A stretch of DNA of 64,000 bases from Neurospora tetraspora (lineage: Eukaryota > Ascomycota > Sordariomycetes > Sordariales > Sordariaceae), in assembly GCF_033439725.1 (NCBI RefSeq), contig NW_026944383.1, positions 4,898,001-4,962,000 of the forward strand, read 5' to 3'. Positions 13,501 through 21,857 of the stretch are shown here, one piece after another. The position numbers were made by a program, and so were the translations under genes. Numbering within the stretch: the stretch's first letter is position 1; every line of letters starts with the position of its first letter. Below the pieces are notes generated by a model. It was not told the DNA's origin, searched no databases, and saw nothing but the letters and a program-made list of their open reading frames with translations.

Positions 13501-16500
13501 CTTGGGACAGACCATTGGCGCCAGAGATGCTTCCCTGCTGCAAGCGAACAAGAATATCGATGGCCTCAAGGGTAGCATCAAGCAACTTGAAGAGAAAGCC
13601 GCCGAGCTCACAAAGCTGGATGCTGGATTGGATCAAACCATCAGCGAGAAGGATGCTTCCCTACAGAAAGCCAACAAGGATATCACTGACCTCAAGGGAA
13701 GCGTTCAGAAACTGGAAAGCCAAGCCGCCACACTGGCAGAAGAAAAGGTTCGAATGGGCCAGACCATTGGCGCCCACGAGACCTCCTTGCTCAAAAAGAA
13801 CGAGGAAATCAAGACTCTGACGGCCAATATCCAGCGATTCACGACCGAAGCCAAGAAGCTCAACGCCAGTATCGAAAAGCTTACCGAGGACATCAGCAGC
13901 CAGAACAAGACCCTTGCGCAAAAGGAGCAGACGATCCAGACCCTCGAGAAGAACATCCAAGACCTCAACGCCGAACGCACCAGACTCGAGACCAACGCCG
14001 CAGAGATGAACCAAACCACCAACGCCAAAGACGCCACCTTAACCCAAAAGAACGATGAAATCAAGAAGCTCAGCGATCAAATCAAGCAACTTACAGCCGA
14101 AGCCACCAAGCTCAAGAGCGACGCCGCCGTTCTCAACCAAAACATTCTGTCCAAGGACGCTGATCTGGCCAAAAAAATGGAAGAGATCAACGGCCTTCGA
14201 GCCGAAATGGCGGCGCTCAACAAAGCTCTTGACACCCGGGACACCACCCTCTTGCAAAACACCGACGAGATCAACAAGCTCAAGGGAGACGTCCGACGAC
14301 TTACCGACGAGACCACCGCGCTCAAGAAGGACACCCAGAAGCTGAACGAGGATAGCAAGAGCTGGGAGGAGACGGTGAAGCAGCGGCAGACGGAAATCAA
14401 CAAGTTGAATGATAGTATCAAGAATCTGCAGGAGGAGATTAAGCGCAAGGAGGCGCTATTGGCGACAAGGCAGGGTGAAATCAATGCGCTGAAGACCGAT
14501 ATCGTCGGTCTCAAGAAGGATATTGCCGAGAAGGACGCCCAGTTGAAGGAGCGCGATGGGGAACTTGGGAAGCTTAAGCGTAGCATTGCTGCCAAGGAAA
14601 CTTCGTTGGAGAAACTCGAGAAGGAGAAGACTGCTCTTACGGAGAAGGTTGAGCAGCTTCAGGGAGAAGTCGGTCGCCGAAGGAAATCATTAGACCTCCG
14701 CGAGGATAAGATCCTGGAGCTTACGAAGTCCGAGATCGCAGCGCAAATCGAGTTGGATAAGCAGAAAGCTAGAAACAAAAGCCTCGAGGAGACAAACACC
14801 GGATTGCGAAATCGTGCCGCTAAGGAAGGCGATTCGCTTGACCGGTTGGGTGACGAGGTCACGGAGCTGAACAGTCAATTGTTCAAGAACAAAAATGAGC
14901 TGGCCAGCTTGCGAGAAGAGCGGGACGGTCTCCAAGCCGACATCCAAAGCCTTTCCCAAGCCCTAACCAAGGAAGGCGCCAACGTCTCCCAACGCGACGA
15001 ACAAATCGCCCTCCTCACGCAAGAACTCACCACCAAACAAACCGCCCTCGACGCAAAACAAGCAGCCATCGACCACCTCGAGTCCGAACTCACCTCCTAC
15101 AAATCCCAACTCGCCGAGCGCCAACAAGCCTACGACCTGCTCGCCTCCTCCAGCACCACCTCCCAAGAAGAACTCGCCCGCTCCGCCGCCGCCACGCACG
15201 CCCGCCTCTTGGCCTGCGAAGCCGAGATCGCGTCTCTCCAATCTGAGATCGGTAATCTCAACGAGGACATCTCGGCCAAGAAAACCCAGATCGCAGATAA
15301 CGAAGAGCGCATCGACACGCTCCTCCGCGAGGCGGGGACTAACGAGGCGCAGCTGGCGAGAATGAAGAGGACTATTGCTGAGTTGCAAGAGGAGCAGGAG
15401 AGCCAGAAGAGGGTGTTGGATGAGTATAGGAGTCGCCTTGCACAAGCGGCGGCGTCTTCGTCGGCGTCTTCGTCTGCGTCTGATAGTGCCTCGGATACGT
15501 CGTATGACGACTGTGGTGAGCCGTTGGTTAAAAAGTTGTCGGCTGATGGGAGCCAGAAGCTGGTGAAGGTGATTGATGATTTCATGGAGATGATTCCTAT
15601 GCCTGTTGGGAGCGCGAGCGCGTTGAGTCAGGAGCAGCTGGATAGGTTGTTGGCGGAGGCGAGGAGGGCGTTGCAGGAGGGAGAAGGGGGAGGAGATGGG
15701 ACGACGGATGCGGAGAGGGTGGTGGTGAGGAATACGATGAAACAGCAGCTGGCTGAGCAGATGGGGAAGCAGGATAAGCTGGAACGGATGATTGATGGGT
15801 TGGAGAAGGAGTTTAATGGGAGGGTTGCTTCCTCTGAAGGATCGGCTGATGATGCGGTTGCTGCGAGGAGGACTCATAAGGAGTTGATGGACAGGTTCAG
15901 GGAGTGGTTGGCTTGGAGCCGGGGCCGGACGAGGTTGCTTGAGAGGGAACTGGATCTCGATGAGACGCGCCAGAGGCAGGTGGTGGAGAAGCAGGTGACC
16001 AAGACGCTGGTGAACTTGGAGGTTGGAAGGTTACCGGAGCGAAGAGGCGAGAAGTTGTGTTTCTGCGCTTTGTTGAAGTTCTTTGCGCCGAGTGTCGTGA
16101 GGAGGGTTACGAATCAGGGACCGACGTGTCTGGATTGCCAGAGGCCGAAGAAGGCGCAACAACTCACAACAACCTCTCAGCCTGTACTATCGTCGTTGTA
16201 CCACGGCCACAACCACCAACACTTCCCCGAAGTCCAAACAGCGCTTTGCTACATCATGACGGCGCTGCTCTGGTTCGCCATGCTGGTCAGCATCCAGCCC
16301 TACCACTTCGTTACGGTGGGCGTCTCGGGCATCCTCGCCATCCTGCGGTTGCCGCAGTTCCTGCTCAGCTGGGGCAAGTACTACGGTCAAGTTGCCGTCA
16401 GACGATACCGTCACTGGGAGGAGTCCAGAACCAAGAAGAAGACAGCAGCCCCGACAACGGATATCTACACAGGCTTAAAGAGGCCAGAGCTAGGCATCCC

Positions 16501-16858
16501 GTCCTGGCTCACGGCCTCATCGCTCGTCGGCTTCACCGTCACCCTCCTCTTCGTAGGCATGACGCTGACATACTACGCCGTCTTGCAGGAAAGGCGGGTG
16601 TGGATGAATGCGAACAACTGGCGTAGGCCGTACTTGCGCAGCTTGATCGGGAGGGAACCGTACCCGGGATGGTCGCCTATGAAGGTTGATCATAGGTTCT
16701 GGTTTGAGCCGCCGCTGGAGTTCCTGTTGGGATTGATGAATGACTATGTGGTACACCCTCTTCTGTTTGGGAGTGATTATGGTGGTAGTACATGGAGGAA
16801 TGGGACGGGGGTGTATGATGCCGATGGGACGCCGTTGATGATTAGGAGAACACAATGA
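4583..16858 (+). CDS. Giant coiled-coil protein with C-terminal membrane module
   Basis: One uninterrupted frame encodes 4091 residues. I do not recognise the family. Residues about 1-125 are disordered, with a Pro/Ala repeat near 65-115. Residues about 290-420 look like a compact helical domain (FSPFTSQDG, YNPYDEGTLRDTRFMIIQLM). From about 420 to 3600 the sequence is almost pure heptad coiled coil rich in K, E, L and D, with tandem repeats (see separate entries). After a Ser/Ala/Asp linker near 3620 come helices, a Cys cluster near 3825-3852 (CFC then CLDC, zinc-site-like), two hydrophobic stretches at about 3886-3930, one transmembrane helix near 3975-4000, and a 90-residue tail with FWFEPPLEFLLGLMNDYV. 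A rod anchored by its C-terminus to a membrane is the likely architecture. It could be an organelle tether or a nuclear-envelope linker, but the sequence does not decide this. Confidence 0.9.
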   Translation: MSNPSEGNGPGRGSFNTPGQFTNDPARASTPKLRKSKARQSLRMDMSEPESPMASPVSGPAATRFSAPTPAPAPAPAPAAGRHAVPPSASTAVPTAVPYTAPASAPTAVPTSKPPAASADSSAPKEREMTVEERKHVFKKMKAAREAARIAAQGKSKYNPPAQRSYFQSGSGWDDVVEDESNGGDTGMRVKAVDSGDIKAGEDVTSLDDDYVSDWDNEQGNNNPENEKPKLLHERYVGDGTGARRVIREVKKAYESDEEKEDVANTSDIDEFGQPVRIKNKHEVGRYRDMNNAFMFSPFTSQDGHRAENQAFLEEYDRLRDEREDRKADPNHPLQYNPYDEGTLRDTRFMIIQLMAHKDHALAMLDQKVDRHSTLRKYIEEAKDPAIGKAFKALLEYYDHASKTKMRLLQEFRALQIKVDDDKQAKETLETYLAKAEDKLADNQKSEFDTYGQLMKEKEMRKAEELELQKLRDFKQDADRQRLAAVALVKNTSDVKIKGLEERVTELQYLEQNRAAEKESLARVQADLQETKNVVSRLQAEATSNEAKVQQAEKTAESFSSLNRTVNEITATVKALGAPIKGGVNPGDIGATIQEAFDGMVKLHKDLAQQLDRTVKANDEAQAAAIESATQASDDKVIRDAEIKTQKLMSENNKLKQQKAEAEEKANLYLKRLKKKGRLEPTEDPSVSLALDQKSLKDQQDRWEAEKSALNQQITDLNKSVEAANVALKDKKLLEVERDSLDDERQQLAGKNKSLNQQVLDLKQKLAGLKEIESLRLDKESLEDQLGHVQAEKEALQQQLSQTKKRLEKVEADLKNMESQRSEPILPQHQQEALQAEIDALNTKLEKVKKDLAESQEEENRLRTSRDNLRTMKDTLRSTEQTLRKEIATLRQQLADAKAANTSDAEIHSLRVQLSEAKAAQRKTEADLRHEKRRGATSRTEKTGEYVAQTMEMENQRNEWHKTKRALEEEISRLKKELDLAKKNSAAPTIVKVKPEPNIAESITRVEALVKEQKPQLPLTARDFVQGLVAKLKQAQGHKDLDAFDDVVRECIGLLNGVLKEPVFDEKDKKMLQTLQNELNEALRKGNEDREQNARLQSIIDKYEGEKESLEKEVKVQKDEIKRLEQDIKEKKASLTNKQRERDVLKESYEEQIKNLNADHKKAAEELKSRHQNELADLRKTGDLQETNLLQKLDTLRQQNLSERNRLEADYTAEKAKLTKDIAAQKALVAQKEKDLAELKTKKEKEIKDLTQKKDVELATLKSIKQVEIDQLKNRHLQETESLNKQHKSRVGELEGEIATIKAQYKKDLDELSSNSTSQDAVKLKQHENDLANLKAKYKKEKNQLAAQHKTEMDSLTNRYNEKEKLAAQYQERVQALSAELADKKEELAECKDQLSTSTAQLTKLTADHGVKVDELQAKLKSEVAKVTADYEGKISELKTKHQGEVNDLKVHHQGEIKKMTAEHNEKIKNLEHRINDLKAELKQDRAEFDKKKALLEGEVATLQGKVDDKSSKLSAKEAEFNELKKLNEAQIAELKKDVADKSNSLQDKLEELSDLKGQHKTRTEDFNVQINEKMAQLLKAQNELKASQASLNTTTAEYDAKIAQLEKSLKEKKDELKRKAGAATSSTEQNTRQLNKLNDDVRDKQKKLDEQQAELNSLKTKHQAETTDLNQTIKDTEAKLKQKETELTDLKKKHKEQLDALEKSIAEKKTTLAQKEIELENLKAQNRTNMMNTNREIGDKTTELLKKEGELRDLRQKYDEAQKSTDGSKEKDLAIAQYKQIIATKTSELEKAKKDVTALTKDVNDQKARIKDLESSVSSKRADLKKKETEIADLKRQHEDDIKKLNNDLSNQKVKLAAKETEIAALKSGNASRLNRDIQEKSGELAQKNQLVANLKVQLDDLQKKQNDLVQKGSDAAKLQADIDSLNKKISEKRQKVTELEGRVNKLDNELAEEKARVSRCDREITDLKKDVSDEKARTTKRDNEIAGLQGKLDVKQASKETLEKDIKDLKEKQEKEIASLTSQIVAKNKEIVAYERDLSSLKADYQKETTKLKNEITQKEKEFAAIKETNKKLYADIKESQATLTTSQTKVKDLTQEVQQKKDLIKDLETQNAKLQTDIENKKAEIEKIKEERRALNSEADKSITRIEGLERKIKELTGNSAEKEAQMKQYQADLAKKAETEARIKQLERDLATKSDSLAEYEKKYKRASMDANNYRSSLAHTQGEVAKLEDEIKKLNSDIQHWEDETFKNQGEAEKVQDQVNKLQAEVKDKNKILADHEKEIQTLKDTAKRLSQDLMDKKSELEDTNSELKRAKDQVSQLTQDNKDQWVVVDKKDGEIKKLQEEVDDLNTQMMGKGDELMKKGEDIKKLREEIKNFKKDISDHETTLAETMAEIDKLSADNKQLTDEISSCKDKLKQSQAEADGLNNDIKDMKSTKERLNKDAKARDALVAEKTKEIQALKDNIARLNQDISTKNATLGDKGEVIDQLKDDIKKLNGDIKTANSTIDTLKKEVKDKDASLAQKTKDVGAKDAELAKLKAEIASKDTALAKQTDEAKALEKNVQTLTDQAKGLNQDVASKNAQLAQDKATISKLNKDIFDLKSDVTKLKQELNTKDSSLTQKAGEIGSKEAGLAKLREELRAKEAALTKKTEEANSLEKNVKKLTDEATGLKKDVTSKDTQLAQDKDAISKLEKDIAKLKQELNTKDASLTQKTGEIGSKDTELAKLREELRVKEAALAKKTANIKGLNENVAAEDTQLAQDKANIDKLEKEVKGLTADIAKLREDVAAKDKSLAQKAEAVDHLKADISELNSEVAKLKKEGADKDADILGKEKELVSLRKEVRELNNQAKQSATDLGSRDALLKEKENKIFELKQEIQKLKDTAEELDQTTKTRDTTLSQKNEEMRKLREQIKQLEDEASGLKKEKETLGQTINAKDGSLSKKEQEISDLEKEINRLKNNVDVLTKDKVDLGQTIGARDASLLQANKNIDGLKGSIKQLEEKAAELTKLDAGLDQTISEKDASLQKANKDITDLKGSVQKLESQAATLAEEKVRMGQTIGAHETSLLKKNEEIKTLTANIQRFTTEAKKLNASIEKLTEDISSQNKTLAQKEQTIQTLEKNIQDLNAERTRLETNAAEMNQTTNAKDATLTQKNDEIKKLSDQIKQLTAEATKLKSDAAVLNQNILSKDADLAKKMEEINGLRAEMAALNKALDTRDTTLLQNTDEINKLKGDVRRLTDETTALKKDTQKLNEDSKSWEETVKQRQTEINKLNDSIKNLQEEIKRKEALLATRQGEINALKTDIVGLKKDIAEKDAQLKERDGELGKLKRSIAAKETSLEKLEKEKTALTEKVEQLQGEVGRRRKSLDLREDKILELTKSEIAAQIELDKQKARNKSLEETNTGLRNRAAKEGDSLDRLGDEVTELNSQLFKNKNELASLREERDGLQADIQSLSQALTKEGANVSQRDEQIALLTQELTTKQTALDAKQAAIDHLESELTSYKSQLAERQQAYDLLASSSTTSQEELARSAAATHARLLACEAEIASLQSEIGNLNEDISAKKTQIADNEERIDTLLREAGTNEAQLARMKRTIAELQEEQESQKRVLDEYRSRLAQAAASSSASSSASDSASDTSYDDCGEPLVKKLSADGSQKLVKVIDDFMEMIPMPVGSASALSQEQLDRLLAEARRALQEGEGGGDGTTDAERVVVRNTMKQQLAEQMGKQDKLERMIDGLEKEFNGRVASSEGSADDAVAARRTHKELMDRFREWLAWSRGRTRLLERELDLDETRQRQVVEKQVTKTLVNLEVGRLPERRGEKLCFCALLKFFAPSVVRRVTNQGPTCLDCQRPKKAQQLTTTSQPVLSSLYHGHNHQHFPEVQTALCYIMTALLWFAMLVSIQPYHFVTVGVSGILAILRLPQFLLSWGKYYGQVAVRRYRHWEESRTKKKTAAPTTDIYTGLKRPELGIPSWLTASSLVGFTVTLLFVGMTLTYYAVLQERRVWMNANNWRRPYLRSLIGREPYPGWSPMKVDHRFWFEPPLEFLLGLMNDYVVHPLLFGSDYGGSTWRNGTGVYDADGTPLMIRRTQ
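12116..12934 (+). repeat. Three tandem coiled-coil units of 98, 91 and 84 residues
   Basis: Units start at 12116, 12410 and 12683 inside the giant gene. Each opens with a motif like LKQELNTKDASLTQK and continues with AKLREELRAKEAAL. Lengths are 294, 273 and 252 bp, that is 14, 13 and 12 heptads. The last two copies also match closely at DNA level. Unit boundaries were found by eye. Confidence 0.8.
13250..14257 (+). repeat. Tandem 126-bp (42-residue) coiled-coil repeat, about 8 copies
   Basis: Copies start every 126 bp at 13250, 13376, 13502, 13628, 13754, 13880, 14006 and 14132. Most begin with a variant of LGQTIGARDASL (for example LDQTTKTRDTTL, MGQTIGAHETSL, MNQTTNAKDATL). The period is 42 residues, exactly six heptads, with no gain or loss over at least seven steps. 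The sixth copy is the most diverged (LTEDISSQNKTL). Confidence 0.85.
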
Positions 16859-17565
16859 GGGGGATGTTGGGGGAATATCGGGTACAACAGTTAAGGTTTG
16901 GGGGATAGAAGATGTTTTGTTTCTCTGTTCTTAAGGGGTATCTTGTGTGTTATCTGGTTATTTTTCTCATCTTTCGTCATTCTTGTTTTGTCATGTTTTG
17001 AGTACCTTACCTAGGAGTTAATGGAGTTGATGGATGCTTTGAAATACCGGCCTCACACATGAACTCCTGAAGATTGACAAAGGAGTAATCGTAGAAACTG
17101 AGACATTCTCACAAGGGTAAGATTTCGGAAGGTCCCTTGAAATGCAACCTTGCGGAACGGAGATTGAGAGTCAAGACTTCCGCCGATGAGGTTCCATGAT
17201 GATGTCTCAGAAGTTGCCCGTGGAAACGACCGGAGCACCGACCGGAGCAAATTCCGCCCGCTGCAAGTGCTCAACTGCCTGCTAATTCAGGGGTTCGCGA
17301 GGCCTGGAACGACCGAAAAGTCCCCGAACCCCCCCCCCCCCCCCCCCGTTATGGCTCCATCGTCAACGGCCCCGCATACCCAAACCAGCGCTAAAGTGGA
17401 CTGCAGGTCCCCATGCGGCCGAGGTCCCGTAGCCATGCGTAGCCATGATGTCACTGGCCTCCTCCAATCACATGGATTATCTCCTTTCGACGACACTACG
17501 ACACCCTCACCACGGAATCCCTTCTTTTGCCCAAGAGTTGATAAGATTCCGTACAAGTAATCACG
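16859..17565. other. Intergenic with a 19-base poly-C run
   Basis: This 707-bp spacer follows the giant gene's stop and precedes the proposed first exon of the DUF4336 gene. It contains the poly-C run listed separately. The open frames on both strands across 17186-17730 are low-complexity and cross that run. No other feature was seen. Confidence 0.45.
17329..17347. repeat. Homopolymer tract, 19 C
   Basis: Positions 17329-17347 are all C on the plus strand, preceded by GAA and followed by GTT. It lies about 220 bp upstream of the proposed DUF4336 start. Length in an assembly may be unreliable for such a run. Confidence 0.95.
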
Positions 17566-19095
17566 ATGCCGAGGCTGCCCGGACGCGTCTGCGATCCGTT
17601 GCTGTTTTCCAAATGCTACACAGCCTCCTTGAGAATGGGTGTAAGTGACCATGATCCAATCATATGATAAGAAACCACCCTCCCATTTGAGGTTGTAATA
17701 AATCATTCCAAATTCTCGTGTCACTGCCACGAATTTCCCATCACGTTCACACCTCTTGTTTTACTCAGCTTACACATCTTGTCTTCATCTTCGGTCTGAC
17801 TCTTATCATCGACTCCCTCGATATAAACCAAACACAACATCACCAATTAACACCATCCATCCAACCAGTATCCCATCGCCAGCAGCAGCAGCCTCTTATT
17901 TAGCACCACCAAACCCTCCAAATACCCCCCTTTCTCTCCCCGCGGCACCTTCAAAACCCCTCCACCTTCAAATACCAACAAAACGGCTTCGACAAAGCCC
18001 ATCATCGCAACCGTCATCTTCACCCTCGCCGCCGCCTCCGTAGGAGCCGTAGTCTACTTCCGCCCGGGAATCGGACGAAAAGACATAGAAGCCGCCAACA
18101 TGTCCAACAAACTGGTCCCAGCGAACCCGGACGAGGTGATGGTGATTCGGGACGTCACTCCCAACGTCGTCACTTTTTCTGTTCCGTTCCTGCGCTTTGG
18201 AAAGATCCCGATTGGTGGGAGGGGGACTTTGGGTAAGACATTATTTTCCGTCCTAACTGCCAAAACTGAAACCTACCTACCCTATCAACTTATTACCTTT
18301 CCACTTCATCCCACTACAATGTACATATGCGTAACAACCTCCCGGAACCTGTACCTAACTGACTGACACTGACACTGACATCAACCCTCTCCCAAAGTCA
18401 AACTCTCCAACAACACCCTAGCAATCTTCTCCCCCGTCTCGCTCACGCCCTCCGCCCTCTCCCGCGTCTCCTCCCTCGGCTCCGGCCAGGTGAGCTACAT
18501 CATCGCCCCCGACATCGAGCACCACATCTTCGTATCCGAATGGGCGCGGGCCTTTCCCTCCGCGAAAATCATCGGACCGGAGGGTCTTCCCGAGAAACGG
18601 AGCAAAATAACCGACGACGAACGTATCGGTCACGAACCCTTTTCCGTCGTCTTCACCAAGGAAAATAAACAGACCATAAAAATCGACGAGGACTTTGATA
18701 AAGACTTTGACTACGAATACGTCCACTCGCACCCCAACAAGGAACTGGTCTTTTTCTACAAGCCGGATAAGGTTTTGATCGAGGCCGATCTCATGTTTAA
18801 CCTGCCTGCGATTGAGCAATACTCTAAAGTGCCAGAGGCGGAAAAACCGCACGGGAGTTTGTTGGGCAGGATTTTCCAGGGGATGAATAACACCGAGGGA
18901 GAGGCCAAGGGGATCAAGAGGTTTTTGTGGTATGCGATTAGTCGGGGGGATCGGGCGGGGTTTAATGAGAGTGTACGGAGGATTCATGAGTGGGGGTTTG
19001 AGACGATTGTGCCGTGTCATGGGGAGACGATTGTCGGGAACGGGAAGGAGGTTTTTGAGAAGGTTTTTGAGTGGCACTTGGTTGGGCATAAATGA
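17566..19095 (+). CDS. DUF4336 / metallo-beta-lactamase-like protein, probable mitochondrial anchor
   Basis: The core matches fungal DUF4336 proteins: RDVTPNVVTFSVPFLRFGKI, APDIEHHIFVSEWARAFP, IGPEGLPEKR, NKELVFFYKPDKVLIEADLM and a final VPCHGETIVG. The enzymatic role of this family is not known to me. Core exons are 18100-18232 and 18398-19095 (intron 165 bp). A start at 18100 gives 276 residues. However, the frame upstream of 18100 stays open to 17851 and encodes a clear membrane helix (IIATVIFTLAAASVGAVVYF). A first exon 17566-17640 ending in a perfect GTAAGT donor, spliced to an acceptor at 17868, joins in frame. The result is a 378-residue protein with a basic presequence-like start (MPRLPGRVCDPLLFSKC), an FSTT motif and the helix. 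I favour the long form, but exon 1 is inference. The gene converges on gatA, 265 bp from stop to stop. Confidence 0.8.
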
Positions 19096-19360
19096 GTAGA
19101 CGAACGGGAGGATGGATGGATACCCAGGTAGGTTGGTGATGGGAGTTGGTAAGGGGGTGTTTCTTTTTGTGTTTATCAATGTCTCGGTCTATGGACGGTA
19201 TGGTCAGGGTTTGTCTCTATGCCTTATGGGAGGTTAATGATATGGATGTAATACTGGATGTTCAGGGGTATCATCACTATGTAAACAAACCTAAATACCC
19301 TAACACCGATCATGGTGCTTCTAGTTATACAAACGTCGAGAGTTAAAGACGCCATTTTGT

Positions 19361-21057
19361 CTATAGCTCCTCCCCGACAACACCAGCTACCGCCTCCGCA
19401 ACAGCCAACAGCCTAGCATCATCCCAATACTGCCCAATGAGCTGCAATCCAGCCATGCCCGTTCCCTCCTGATCCTCAACCCTCATCGGCACACTGATAG
19501 CCGGCAACCCCGCCAAGCTCGCCGGCACAGTAAATACATCATTCATATAAGCGCTGACCGGATCCTTCTCCTCCTCGCTCAGCACCTCCTCCAACCTGGG
19601 TGCCGTCGTCGGCGCCGTAGGACACAGCAAAAAGTCCACCTCGGTAGGACCCCACTTATCCTCCAGCCCGACCGTCTCCGGCAGCTCACTGAGCTCAAAA
19701 CTTTCCGGCTTATCCAGAAGAGGGTTAGGCAGCGCAAAAACGCGATTGAAATCCCGCCTTACCAGCCGCCGCACCTTCTGCGCTTTGAGGAAGTAATTAT
19801 CCATGGCGGCGGACGAAAGGGTGTACGCGCCCAGGAGGATACGGCGCTTGACTTCGTCGCCGAAGCCAGCGGCGCGGGCGCGGGCGTAGAGGATTCCTTC
19901 TTCTTGTCCTTTTAATCCTTCCGAGGTGGCAGCATCGCTCTCGGTCGGAGAGGTAAACCGCGTGCCGTACCGGATGCCGTCGTACTTGGCCAGGTTGGAC
20001 GAGGCCTCGGCGGGCGCGATGACGTAGTACGCCGACAGGGCGTGGCGGGTCGAGGGCAGGGAGACGGGGACGAGGCGCGCGCCGAGGGATTGCAGTTTGG
20101 CGGCGGCGGCGGACCAGGCGTGTCGGATCGAGGGCGAGAGCTCCGTGATGTTGTACTCGAGCGGGAGGCCGAACTTGAGGTTCTTGAGCGGGTATGGGTC
20201 CCGGGAGGAAAGAGGACCGCCGTGGTAGCAGTCCCGTTGGCTGGCGCATCGTCTGCGCGCTGCCGGGGAGAGGCTCGTGGGATCGAGTGGGTCGTGCTCG
20301 GCCCAGAGGCCTTTTGCCTCTCCCGATCCGAGAATAAGCTCGGCAATGGGCCGCACTTCCTTCGCCAGCAACCCTACCGTGTCGAGCGAGTTGGCGTAGG
20401 GAACCAGGCCGTAGCGCGAGAGCATCCCGTACGAGGGCTTGAATCCCACCACGCCCGTGTACGCGGCCGGCAACCGCACTGAGCCGCCCGTGTCGGTACC
20501 GAGGGCAATGTCCGCTTCGTCGGTGGCTACCGCTACGGCACTTCCGCCCGAGCTGCCACCTGCCGAGTGCTTGACTGCTTGTTGTTCCTGCTCCCACTCC
20601 TGCGCGACTGCTCCAAAGGCCGTGTGTACCGAGTGGCTACCCATGCCGAACTCATCCAAATTGGTCTTGCCAACCAAGTGCGCGCCACGCGATCGCATCT
20701 GGGTGACGATGGTAGCCTCAAAGGGGCTGCGGTAGTTGGCGAGGAAGTTGGAGCCGCATGTCGTCGTTAGAGGTGTTTCCTCTTCGGGGTTGGGAGAGAC
20801 CGTGGCGATGTTGTCCTTGACGGCGAGACGGAAGTGCTGCTGTTCGAGCGCGGGTTGGTCACCTTGTTGTACTACGAACCAGAAAGGCTCTTGTTAGCGA
20901 ATATATACCTCTATGCAAATAAAAGTCCACAGATATCCGGTACGGTACCTCTAGATATAAACTGATTCAGGAAGCGTCGCTGGATGGGCGACGTTTGCCT
21001 TGTCGAGCTCACATGGCGCAGACACAGGCCCCGCAGCCGCCCAGTTCTAGCTGACAT
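19361..21057 (-). CDS. gatA/HER2: Glutamyl-tRNA(Gln) amidotransferase subunit A, mitochondrial
   Basis: This is the amidase subunit of the mitochondrial GatFAB/GatCAB-type complex, which converts Glu-tRNA(Gln) to Gln-tRNA(Gln) (family knowledge). Exon 1 is 20949-21057 and exon 2 is 19361-20871. The 77-bp intron joins FLNQFISR to VQQGDQPALEQQHFRLAVKD. The product is 539 residues. The first 30 residues are rich in Arg and Ser without acids, as in a mitochondrial presequence (MSARTGRLRGLCLRHVSSTR). The catalytic Lys is K55 in AVKDN. The amidase signature GGSSGGSAVAVA carries the cis-Ser and Ser nucleophile, followed by GTDTGGSVRLPAAYTGVVGF. The frame is intact to the end, with C-terminal GLPAISVPM and GLQLIGQYWDD as usual in amidases. 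Confidence 0.95.
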
Positions 21058-21857
21058 GTGGTTTCTTGGTCACGACCCAGCTCGATTTGGCGCTCAATTG
21101 GGTCGGTTGCGGTGTCGGATCACCATGTTTCTGTCTTTCGCCGTGGTCGGGAATCGCGAGAGTTTCGGACGGAGCTTGGAGAGCTCAAGAGGGGAATTCC
21201 CGGGCAATATGTTGCTGGGGTAAAGCTGATAAGGGTTAGGGTTGGCTGTGGCTGTCTCTTGAAGTCGGGGGATGTGAGCTAGACATACTGGGTTTACATG
21301 AACTTAAGGTAAATGCTCGTAGGGATGGCTACCTGTTTTTCGTGAAGATGACAGAGAATGGGGAGAAATTTCTTAGCAGTCAAGAGCTAGAGCTATAAGT
21401 ATTGGTGGTCCTTCTTGAGTGGTTTGTTCTCACATGGACTTTCACGTTGTCGGGAACCTCAAACGTGCCAGGAGACTTGTAAGTCAAGGAATGAAGTCTG
21501 GGTTTGTCATTACAACTATCTAGGCTTTTGTAACGGACCAAATGGTCGTGTGGGAGTAAGAACTGTTAAGAATCTAGGTTTGAATCCACCTTGAAACCTA
21601 GAAACAGGAATGTCGTGTTGGTAAGAATGTCTACCACAGTAGATAGCGAAGTTGCTGCATGATGTTGTTGAAGCGTTGCTACCCTTTGATTTTAACTCCA
21701 GAATAAATCGATGATCTTAAAGCAGTGACAGGAAACAGAATGAAAAACACCAGTGATGATTCGATCAATGACAAAAGGACTGCAACACCAGCCAGTAGTG
21801 TTTCGTGAGTTCCCTAGGTAGCAGACCAGAAGGCCACCTTCAGGTTTCTTGACCTTG
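21058..21857. other. Intergenic, gatA upstream region
   Basis: 800 bp between the gatA start and the stop of the next minus-strand gene. I see no gene. One 11-base run, GGGTTAGGGTT near 21233, resembles a telomere repeat but is too short to mean anything. Confidence 0.45.

Noticed and set aside
21233-21243. GGGTTAGGGTT, telomere-like
   Set aside because: Fewer than two repeat units in a gene-dense internal region.
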